From Bifidobacterium actinocoloniiforme DSM 22766 (GTDB taxonomy: Bacteria > Actinomycetota > Actinomycetes > Actinomycetales > Bifidobacteriaceae), in NCBI RefSeq assembly GCF_001263395.1, contig NZ_CP011786.1, positions 1,302,001 to 1,366,000 on the forward strand: DNA of 64,000 nucleotides. Direction: 5' to 3'. The notes beneath the pieces are model-generated. The model did no database searches. It worked only from the letters and a program-made list of their open reading frames with translations, and was not told where the DNA came from. Shown in pieces: positions 55,832 to 64,000 of the stretch. A program made the position numbers and the translations under genes. Each line of letters starts with the position of its first letter. The first letter of the stretch is position 1.

Positions 55832-57292
55832 TCAGCTGGCCCAGACCGAGGCGTCCTGATCATCGCGGTAGTCGTCGTCAACGTCATCCGAATCGGCGGA
55901 ATCGTCGCGCTCGTCGGCCGCCTCGCCCTGCGTGCCATCCTGCGCCCACCGTCGGTCATCGTCCACGACCGCCGAGTCGGCCTCGTCGTTGATCGTCTTC
56001 ATATCCGCGGCATCCAGCTTGTACTCGGGCAGGGACTCGTCGATGTAGTCGCGTACAGCCTCAGCCAGGGGGACGTCGTGACCGGCCTGCTCAGCCAGCA
56101 GCCACCGTTTGGTCAGGACCTCGTGGAAGAACTGGGCCGGCTCGATCCGCGATCGGTACTCGGGGGGAATCATGCGCACGGTCGGCTCGAACACCTCCCG
56201 CATCCAATCAGTGGCGACAATCTCCAACTCCTCGCCCTGCCGCCAGGTGGAGGTACGGTAGACATCCAAATCGTTGAGCAAGCGCCGGGCCTGGTTCTCC
56301 TGCACGTCCAAGCCGGTGAGCCTGAGCAGCTTGCGTGAGGCGTAGCCGGCGTCGACCACGCGGGGACGCACCAGCACCCGCTTGCCATCCTCGTCGGTCT
56401 TCATCTCCAGCTCGTCCACGTCGAAACCCAGGTCATTGAGCTTGTTGACCCTCTGCTCAATCTTCCACATCTCGTCCGGGCTGAAGGACTCCGCCTCGGT
56501 CAGGGCGGCCCATAGGGAGCGATACCGACCGGCCAAGCGGTTGCCGACGGCCACCTCGTCCACATCGGGCGAGAGCAGGTCGCCGGAGTTCAGGTCCATC
56601 AGCTCGCCGATGATGTTCGTGCGAGCCAGGTCGATGTCGTATTCGCGCTGGCCGTCGGTCAGTGACGGGTAAAGGGCGCCAGTCTCCGCATCCACCAGGA
56701 AGGCGGCGAAGGAGTCGGCGTCGCGCAGGAAAAGCACGTTCGACAGGGATACGTCGCCCCAGTAGAACCCGCCCAAGTGAAGGCGTACCAGCAGCACAGC
56801 CAGGGCGTCAATCAGGCGTTCGGCGGTGTCGGGGCGCAGGTTGCGCGCGAAAAGGGCCCTGTAAGGCAGGGAGAACTTCAGGTGACGGGTCACCAGGATG
56901 GCTTCCAAAGGCTGGCCGGAGGCATCCCTGCGACCGGTAACAACCGCGATCGGCGTGACCGCCGGCAGGTCGAGCTTGACCAGTTTGCGCAGGAGCTCAT
57001 ACTCGCGCTCGGCCATGCGCTGGGTGATCTCCTTCATGGCGTAAACCTCATCGCCCACACGGACGAAGCGGACCACGTGCCGGGAGATGCCGCGCGGAAG
57101 GTTGGCCAGGAGCTCCTTGGGCCAGGTGGCCAGCGGCTTCTCCCAGGGCAAAGTGAACATCTTGGGGTTGGATGAGGCCGCGGTAATCCTCAGCGCCTCG
57201 GGCTCCCGATCCGCGCCGGACCCGCTCGGCACCTGCACCGACGTGGCCTTGAGGGCCCTGGGGTCCAGGCTCAACTGATCTGTCGAATCCAT
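55832..57292 (-). CDS. DUF4032 protein with kinase-like domain
   Basis: A 486-residue cytoplasmic protein typical of actinobacteria. The first half is kinase-like (lipopolysaccharide-kinase type): VRFVRVGDEVYAMKEITQRM carries the conserved Lys, LHLGGFYWGDVSLSNVLFLR the catalytic-loop Asp and Asn, and FLVDAETGALYP a metal-binding-like Asp. The second half (RLAGRYRSLWAALTEAESFS onward) is the DUF4032 region. The end is very acidic (DDSADSDDVDDDYRDDQD). Substrate unknown. GGAGG is only one base from the ATG, an unusually tight spacing. It is insulated upstream by a terminator and convergent with rlmB. Confidence 0.82.
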   Translation of the reverse strand: MDSTDQLSLDPRALKATSVQVPSGSGADREPEALRITAASSNPKMFTLPWEKPLATWPKELLANLPRGISRHVVRFVRVGDEVYAMKEITQRMAEREYELLRKLVKLDLPAVTPIAVVTGRRDASGQPLEAILVTRHLKFSLPYRALFARNLRPDTAERLIDALAVLLVRLHLGGFYWGDVSLSNVLFLRDADSFAAFLVDAETGALYPSLTDGQREYDIDLARTNIIGELMDLNSGDLLSPDVDEVAVGNRLAGRYRSLWAALTEAESFSPDEMWKIEQRVNKLNDLGFDVDELEMKTDEDGKRVLVRPRVVDAGYASRKLLRLTGLDVQENQARRLLNDLDVYRTSTWRQGEELEIVATDWMREVFEPTVRMIPPEYRSRIEPAQFFHEVLTKRWLLAEQAGHDVPLAEAVRDYIDESLPEYKLDAADMKTINDEADSAVVDDDRRWAQDGTQGEAADERDDSADSDDVDDDYRDDQDASVWAS

Positions 57293-57375
57293 GCCTCCAA
57301 CCTACCTTCGGGACCAGAGAAAGAGCGGACGCGAATCGCCGCCTCCACGCCGCCAGCGAGCGCGGCCAGGGAAAA

Positions 57376-57412
57376 CCAGTGGCCCCGCCCTGGATGGGGG
57401 TGGGGCCACTGG
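57376..57412 (-). terminator. Intrinsic terminator after the MsiK-type ATPase
   Basis: CCAGTGGCCCC (57376-57386) pairs with GGGGCCACTGG (57402-57412). On the minus strand the stem is followed by TTTTCC. It separates the ATPase gene from the DUF4032 gene. Confidence 0.8.
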
Positions 57413-57493
57413 AGGAGCGCGCAGAGAAGAAGAGGAAAAAAGACGCGCTCAGGGGGCAGCGCCAGGATGGACCCGGCGCGCCTGGATTCATTA

Positions 57494-58621
57494 TTAGTTC
57501 AGACGCAGCTCCGTAGACGGGGAGAACAGGTGCATCTTAGCCGGGTCGATGTGAATCTTGACCACATCGCCCACCTTGGGCAGCTGGCGGGGGTTGACCC
57601 GGATGGTGGTCAGCTTGTTCTGGTCGGACATGACCGTCGCCTTCTCGGCGGGGCTGTCGTCGGTCAGAATGTTGCCATAGATGTAGCCATCCGAGCCCAA
57701 GTCCTCGACATTCGCCACCGACAGGGAGAAGGCGTCAGGCTCGCCAGCGCCGGCCAGGGTTGCGTCCTCGGGGCGGAAGCCGACCACGATGCGGCCATTG
57801 TCCTCGGCCGTGAGCTTGTCGACGGCCTCGCGCGGCAGACTGACCGTATCCTCGCCGATCTTGGCATGGCCATCCACTACCGGATGGATGTTGATGTTCA
57901 TCGACGGGGAGCCGATGAAGCCAGCCACGAACACATTGTCGGGGTGATCGTAGAGCTCGGTCGGAGCGCCCACCTGCTGGAGGACGCCCAGCTTGATGAC
58001 GGCGATCCTGTCGCCCATCGTCAGGGCCTCGGTCTGATCGTGGGTCACGTACAAGGTGGTGACGCCGAGTTGGCGCTGGAGGGCCGCGATCTGCGTACGG
58101 GTCTGCACGCGCAGCTTGGCGTCCAAGTTCGACAGGGGCTCGTCCATCAGGAAGACCTTGGGCTGGCGCACGATGGCGCGGCCCATTGCCACGCGCTGGC
58201 GCTGACCACCCGAGAGGGCCTTAGGCTTGCGGTCAAGGAACTCGGTCAAATCAAGAATCTCGGCCGCCTTCTCCACCCGCTGGCGAATCTCATCCTTGGG
58301 GGTGCCGGCGATCTTCAAGGCGAAGCCCATATTGTCCGCCACCGTCATATGGGGGTAGAGGGCGTAGTTCTGAAAGACCATCGCGATGTCGCGATCCTTG
58401 GGCTGCATGGTGGTGACATCCTTGCCACCGATCATGATCCGGCCCTTGTTGACCTCCTCCAGGCCGGCCAACATGCGCAAAGTCGTCGACTTGCCGCAGC
58501 CGGAGGGGCCCACCAGGACCAGGAACTCGCCGTCTTTGATGTCCAAACTGAGGTCATCCACCGAGGGCTCGTCATTGCCCGGGTAGATGCGAGTCACATG
58601 CTCGAATACCACTTCTGCCAT
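57494..58621 (-). CDS. msiK: Shared sugar ABC transporter ATPase, MsiK/UgpC type
   Basis: A 375-residue ATP-binding subunit of carbohydrate ABC importers. Walker A is VGPSGCGKSTT, the Q-loop FQNYALYPHM, the ABC signature LSGGQRQRVAMGRAIV, Walker B FLMDEPLSNLDAKLR, and the H-loop VTHDQTEALTMGD. The C-terminal regulatory (TOBE-like) domain is intact. In actinobacteria MsiK serves several separate binding-protein/permease sets. That fits this window, where three binding proteins occur but no complete permease. AAAGGATG precedes the ATG. It lies 320 bases after a binding-protein gene and has its own terminator. Confidence 0.92.
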   Translation of the reverse strand: MAEVVFEHVTRIYPGNDEPSVDDLSLDIKDGEFLVLVGPSGCGKSTTLRMLAGLEEVNKGRIMIGGKDVTTMQPKDRDIAMVFQNYALYPHMTVADNMGFALKIAGTPKDEIRQRVEKAAEILDLTEFLDRKPKALSGGQRQRVAMGRAIVRQPKVFLMDEPLSNLDAKLRVQTRTQIAALQRQLGVTTLYVTHDQTEALTMGDRIAVIKLGVLQQVGAPTELYDHPDNVFVAGFIGSPSMNINIHPVVDGHAKIGEDTVSLPREAVDKLTAEDNGRIVVGFRPEDATLAGAGEPDAFSLSVANVEDLGSDGYIYGNILTDDSPAEKATVMSDQNKLTTIRVNPRQLPKVGDVVKIHIDPAKMHLFSPSTELRLN

Positions 58622-58940
58622 TGTTCATCCTTTCATCGGCAGGTACGTGCCGAACGATCCGTAGTGAAGGGGTTCCACTGTGGTACCGCCTCGAGCCCAG
58701 CCATCAACGGAGGGGCCGCGGAACGGTCTTGACTTATCGCTTAAGAGAAACTCTCCCTTGAGCCAAAATCCAGTATATACCTCAAAGCTCCCGATTCCAC
58801 CCAAGCCCCACCTCACACACTGCCGGCGCCTGGTTCCCTCTCCTTGGTCGGCGCGACGCCAAGCAGGAAAACCCAGCGGCCTTCGCGCGCACGCGCCCAG
58901 GCAGCGGCGAGGCAAAGCCGCACCTGCCTGGGCCACGCGC
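58622..58940. other. Intergenic stretch before msiK
   Basis: About 320 bases; presumably the msiK promoter. No gene, repeat or clear hairpin recognised. Confidence 0.4.
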
Positions 58941-60290
58941 TTACTCAACCTCGAAACCTTGCCCCTTGGCGTAGGTTTTCAGGTCATTCTGCCAGGCTGC
59001 GATGCCATCGGACAGCTTGATCTCGCCTCCGAAGGCCTTGCCCACGAAGTCCCCGTACTTTCCGCGAGCGTAGACCTCGAAGGGCAGGAACTGGTAATTG
59101 GTGGACACCTGGGAAGCCCCCTGGGCGAGGACCTCGTTGAACTTCTGGCCACCGAAATACTGCACATCCTGGCCTTGGGCATTCTTGACCGTTGTGGTAT
59201 CCAGGAACTCCTTGGACTTGAGCGTCTTAGGGTCAGCTGGGAAGGCGCCGCCCTCGACGCGGGTCTTGATGCCCTCGGAGTCGTGGTTGGCGAACTCGAT
59301 GAACTTCCAGGCTGCGTCAGCCTTCTTGGTCGGGGCCATGATCGCCAGCGAAGAACCGCCCAGCTCCGAGTTCGTGGGCTTGCCGTCAGGGGTAGGCATG
59401 GGGGCCACACGCCACTTGCCGGCAGCTCCAGCAGCGGAATTAGCGAAATTGGCTGGCATCCAGGCGCCGGTCAACAGGCCGGCGATCGAACCGTCGGAGA
59501 AACCCTTGAACCATTCCTCTGTCCAGGGGGCGGTCTTGGTATCCATGAGCCCCTCGGAGATCATCTTCTGCCAGAACCTAGTAAACTCCTTGGTCTTGGC
59601 ATCACCGGTCAAGTTAATCGTCACCCGGGACCCATCGTTCGAAGTCTTGAAGGGTTGCCCCCCTGCCAACCAGGACATGGCATCGTAAACACCGGCATCG
59701 CCGTAGTCAACCATAATCACGGAACCGGTGGCCTTCACTTTCTTGGCCGCCTCGTAATACTCGTCCCAGGTCTTTATTTGGGTGGCGTCCACACCAGCCT
59801 TGTCGAAGACCTCCTTGTTGTAGAAGAAAGCCATAGGGCCAGAATCCATCGGCAGACCATACACTTTGCCGCCCCAGTGGACCGAGGACCAGGTGCCGGG
59901 AGTGTAGAAGCCCTTGTAATCATTCGTCTTGTCGGTAATATCAGTCAGGTGCTTGCCGATGGCATACTGCGGGATAGCCATGTATTCTATCTGGGCCACA
60001 TCGGGCACGCCGGAGCCTGCCTGTAGTGCATTATCCAAGGCGGTGTAAGCCTTGTTGCCAGTGCCAACGTTCTGCAACTTGATTTTGATGTTCGGGTTCT
60101 TGGCCTCGAACTTCGGGACCACGCCCTTGAGCGTAGGCTCCCAGGCCCACACGGTCAGCTCGGTCTTCCCGCCGGACTCGAAGGAGCTATTAGAGGCTTG
60201 AGATCCTCCGGAACCGCAGGCCGCCAAGCTGGAGACCATAGCGAGACCAGTTACCAGTGCCAGGGTTTTGCGTGTTGTCATGGACTTCAT
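58941..60290 (-). CDS. Sugar ABC solute-binding lipoprotein (paralogue A)
   Basis: A 449-residue family 1 binding protein. The signal peptide has lipobox SLAACG (VTGLAMVSSLAACGSGGSQ). The mature part starts GKTELTVWAWEPTLKGVVPK and continues GVPDVAQIEYMAIPQYAIGK, YGLPMDSGPMAFFYNKEVFD and GGSSLAIMAPTKKADAAWKF. It is very similar to the next gene upstream, so they arose by tandem duplication. GAAGGATGTGGGAAC precedes the ATG at 60290. The nearby GH42 gene suggests a galactoside, but the ligand is not known. Confidence 0.92.
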   Translation of the reverse strand: MKSMTTRKTLALVTGLAMVSSLAACGSGGSQASNSSFESGGKTELTVWAWEPTLKGVVPKFEAKNPNIKIKLQNVGTGNKAYTALDNALQAGSGVPDVAQIEYMAIPQYAIGKHLTDITDKTNDYKGFYTPGTWSSVHWGGKVYGLPMDSGPMAFFYNKEVFDKAGVDATQIKTWDEYYEAAKKVKATGSVIMVDYGDAGVYDAMSWLAGGQPFKTSNDGSRVTINLTGDAKTKEFTRFWQKMISEGLMDTKTAPWTEEWFKGFSDGSIAGLLTGAWMPANFANSAAGAAGKWRVAPMPTPDGKPTNSELGGSSLAIMAPTKKADAAWKFIEFANHDSEGIKTRVEGGAFPADPKTLKSKEFLDTTTVKNAQGQDVQYFGGQKFNEVLAQGASQVSTNYQFLPFEVYARGKYGDFVGKAFGGEIKLSDGIAAWQNDLKTYAKGQGFEVE

Positions 60291-60488
60291 CGTTCCCACA
60301 TCCTTCCCGGCCGCCCCATAGCGGCCACGGGCGAAACAGCGACGCCATCAAGAGCCATACACCCCCACGGCCAATACACCTAAAGCTCATTGCTCTGCAA
60401 CCTCGCAGACCAACGGCTACATGTCTCTCCAGTCGTCGCAACGGTGCTCACTATGATACACGTCACGCAAGAGCCTGAGACGACAAAA

Positions 60489-60533
60489 CCGTCGCGGCCC
60501 ATGCATCCATAGAAATTGCAAGGGCCGCGACGG
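60489..60533 (-). terminator. Intrinsic terminator between the two binding-protein genes
   Basis: CCGTCGCGGCCC (60489-60500) and GGGCCGCGACGG (60522-60533) pair perfectly (12 bp). On the minus strand it is followed by TTTTGTCG, giving a separate end to paralogue B. Confidence 0.85.
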
Positions 60534-60598
60534 CACTGGCTGAATGGTTCTTCAGTCAATGGGCTGCGCGTATGCTCACTGCTACACACAGCGCTTCA

Positions 60599-61942
60599 TC
60601 ACTTGACCTCGAAACCCTGTCCCTTGGCGTAGGAGGACATGTCCGCCTGCCAAGCGGCGATGCCGTCGGATAGCTTGTCGCTGCCAGTGAAGGACTTGCC
60701 AACGAAATCGCCGTACTTACCACGGGCGTAGACCTCGAAGGGCAGGAATTGGTAGCCGGTGGAGACGGAGTCAGCCGCCTTGGCGAGGACCTCGTTGTAT
60801 TTCTGCCCACCGAAGTAATCCACGTCCTTGCCGTCGGAGTTCTTGACGGTAGTGGTGTTGAGGAAGTCACTGGACTTCATGGTCTTGGTATCGGCCGGGA
60901 AGGCGCCGCCCTTGACGCGGATGGAAATGCCCTTGGAGTCGTGGTTGGCGAACTCGATGAACTTGTAAGCGGCATCGGCCTTCTTCGTAGACGAGATGAT
61001 GCCCAGCGAGGAACCACCGTTCTCAGCGTCCGTGGTCTTACCGTCGCGGGTGGGCATGGGGGCCACACGCCACTTGCCAGCGCCGCCAGCAGCGGAGTTA
61101 GCCAGATTGGCGGGCATCCAAGCGCCGGACAGGAGGGAGGCGATTGAGCCGTCGATCATGGCCTTGAACCAATCCTCGGACCAGCCGGCGGTCTTGGTGT
61201 CGACCAGACCTTCGGAAATCATCTTCTGCCAGAACTCAGTGAACGCTTTGGCGTTCTCGTCTCCTGTCAGATTCAGCGTGACATTCTTGCCATCAGCCGA
61301 GGTCTTGAAGGGGTGGCCGCCAGCCAGCCAGACCATGGAATCGTAGAAGCCGGCATCGCCCGAGTCGGATGTGATGTAGGAACCGGTGGCCTTAATCTTC
61401 TTGGCCGCCTCATAGTAGTCATCCCAGCTCTTGATCTGGGTGGCGTCCACGCCAGCCTTATCGAAAACGTCCTTGTTGTAGAAGAAAGCCATAGGGCCAG
61501 AATCCATCGGCAGGCCGTAAACCTTGGAATCCCACTGGACCGAAGACCAGGTGCCGGGAGTGTAGAAGCCCTCGTAACCGCTAGTCTTATCCGTGATGTC
61601 CATCAGGTGCTTGCCAATCGCGTACTGCGGAATGGCATAGTACTCGACCTGTGCCACGTCAGGGGCACCGGAGCCGGCCTGGATGGCGTTATCCAGAGCA
61701 GTGTACTCCTTGGTGTTGGTGCCCACATTCTGCAGCTTAACTTTGATGTTCGGATTCTGGGCTTCAAACTCCTTGACCACGCCCTTGAGCGTAGGCTCCC
61801 AGGCCCACACGGTCAGCTCGGTCTTCTCACCGCTCTTGCTGGAGTCGGATGAGCTGCCGGAACCACCGCAGGCCGCCAAACTGGACAGCATAGCGAGGCC
61901 CGCCACCAAGGCCAACCCCTTCTTCACCGCTGTAAACTTCAT
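60599..61942 (-). CDS. Sugar ABC solute-binding lipoprotein (paralogue B)
   Basis: A 447-residue binding protein with lipobox SLAACG (VAGLAMLSSLAACGGSGSS) and Ser-rich spacer. GEKTELTVWAWEPTLKGVVK, GAPDVAQVEYYAIPQYAIGK, YGLPMDSGPMAFFYNKDVFD and FLPFEVYARGKYGDFVGKSF align with paralogue A almost throughout. AAGGAG precedes the ATG at 61942, and the long open frame upstream of it is not coding. It is downstream of the GH42 gene on the same strand, 270 bases away, and closed by a strong terminator, so it probably has its own promoter. Two paralogues may bind related oligosaccharides with different preference. Confidence 0.92.
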   Translation of the reverse strand: MKFTAVKKGLALVAGLAMLSSLAACGGSGSSSDSSKSGEKTELTVWAWEPTLKGVVKEFEAQNPNIKVKLQNVGTNTKEYTALDNAIQAGSGAPDVAQVEYYAIPQYAIGKHLMDITDKTSGYEGFYTPGTWSSVQWDSKVYGLPMDSGPMAFFYNKDVFDKAGVDATQIKSWDDYYEAAKKIKATGSYITSDSGDAGFYDSMVWLAGGHPFKTSADGKNVTLNLTGDENAKAFTEFWQKMISEGLVDTKTAGWSEDWFKAMIDGSIASLLSGAWMPANLANSAAGGAGKWRVAPMPTRDGKTTDAENGGSSLGIISSTKKADAAYKFIEFANHDSKGISIRVKGGAFPADTKTMKSSDFLNTTTVKNSDGKDVDYFGGQKYNEVLAKAADSVSTGYQFLPFEVYARGKYGDFVGKSFTGSDKLSDGIAAWQADMSSYAKGQGFEVK

Positions 61943-62212
61943 CGTTCTTAGTCTCCTTCCTTCAGCCGCCGGATGACGGCTGCCTACACTTGCATCCGCG
62001 ACCCTTGCCGCTCCTCTATGGCTTCCGCGAAATGCCTCGCCGCTGAGGACCGACCGTTCCCGCCGAAGCCAGCGTCGGTCGGAGAGAATGGTTGCGATAA
62101 CATAATTTATTATACACGTCTGTAAGTGAAATACCGAGGAAAACCCTAGTGTCTTTCTGATATCGCAATCGCAAGGCCCGGAGCGATGATCCACCCCTGG
62201 ATGAACCTCCGC
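61943..62212 (-). promoter_or_regulatory. Probable promoter region of binding-protein gene B
   Basis: The minus strand contains TATAAT (62109-62114), a consensus -10, in an AT-rich patch within otherwise GC-rich DNA. No good -35 is evident at 17 bases. No clear terminator of the GH42 gene was found here. Confidence 0.4.

Positions 62213-64000
<1,788 letters not shown>

Overview
The window is GC-rich (roughly 60%) actinobacterial DNA. Its gene content and the purA-fba neighbourhood fit the family Bifidobacteriaceae: multiple solute-binding proteins served by a shared MsiK-type ATPase, GH42 and GH2 glycosidases, LacI regulators, sortase-type pilins, YhgE/Pip proteins, a lysine-riboswitch permease and DUF4032. 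I cannot name the species. The window holds about 35 intact genes and about 10 decayed ones. No rRNA, tRNA, CRISPR array, phage or intact insertion sequence was seen.

Layout. 1-6.7 kb is a decayed accessory zone: a truncated sugar-ABC permease, two paralogous membrane-anchored Ala-rich proteins ending in the same Cys-containing tail (964-1890 and 4647-5609), two broken copies of a secreted-protein gene that follows each of them, a sodium:solute symporter with an in-frame stop, and the first codons of a YfcC-type transporter. 6.7-12.3 kb carries two YhgE/Pip membrane proteins and a YefM-YoeB toxin-antitoxin pair with a recognisable operator. 12.3-17.4 kb has a broken HIT gene, a broken MerR gene, a VOC protein, a 3-hydroxyacyl-CoA dehydrogenase-like protein and an MFS symporter. 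17.7-23.5 kb holds a DNA glycosylase, feoA-feoB-feoC-like iron uptake, a DUF4186 protein and cyclopropane fatty acid synthase. 23.6-26.7 kb encodes two sortase-substrate pilin-like proteins with no sortase beside them.

27-34 kb is an amino-acid transport block of four APC permeases. The last two are a tandem duplication behind a lysine riboswitch. 34-37.6 kb is a D-serine catabolic operon (GntP-type permease, D-serine ammonia-lyase, YheO-type regulator). 37.7-39.6 kb is a gene graveyard with remnants of ilvC, a GH13 sucrose-phosphorylase-like gene, a purA 3' end and a third lysine-permease 3' end. 39.6-44.6 kb carries a LacI regulator with a perfect palindromic operator, purA, fba and dcd.

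44.6-53 kb is a glycoside-utilisation locus: a solute-binding protein, a 1351-residue GH2 enzyme with discoidin-like and fibronectin III domains, a GPH symporter and a LacI regulator. 53-57.3 kb has an NAD(P)-binding protein, a CMD-cupin fusion, an RlmB-type rRNA methyltransferase and a DUF4032 kinase-like protein. 57.5-64 kb is sugar uptake: the MsiK-type ATPase, two paralogous solute-binding proteins and a GH42 beta-galactosidase cut by the window edge. No intact ABC permease is present, so these binding proteins must pair with permeases outside the window.
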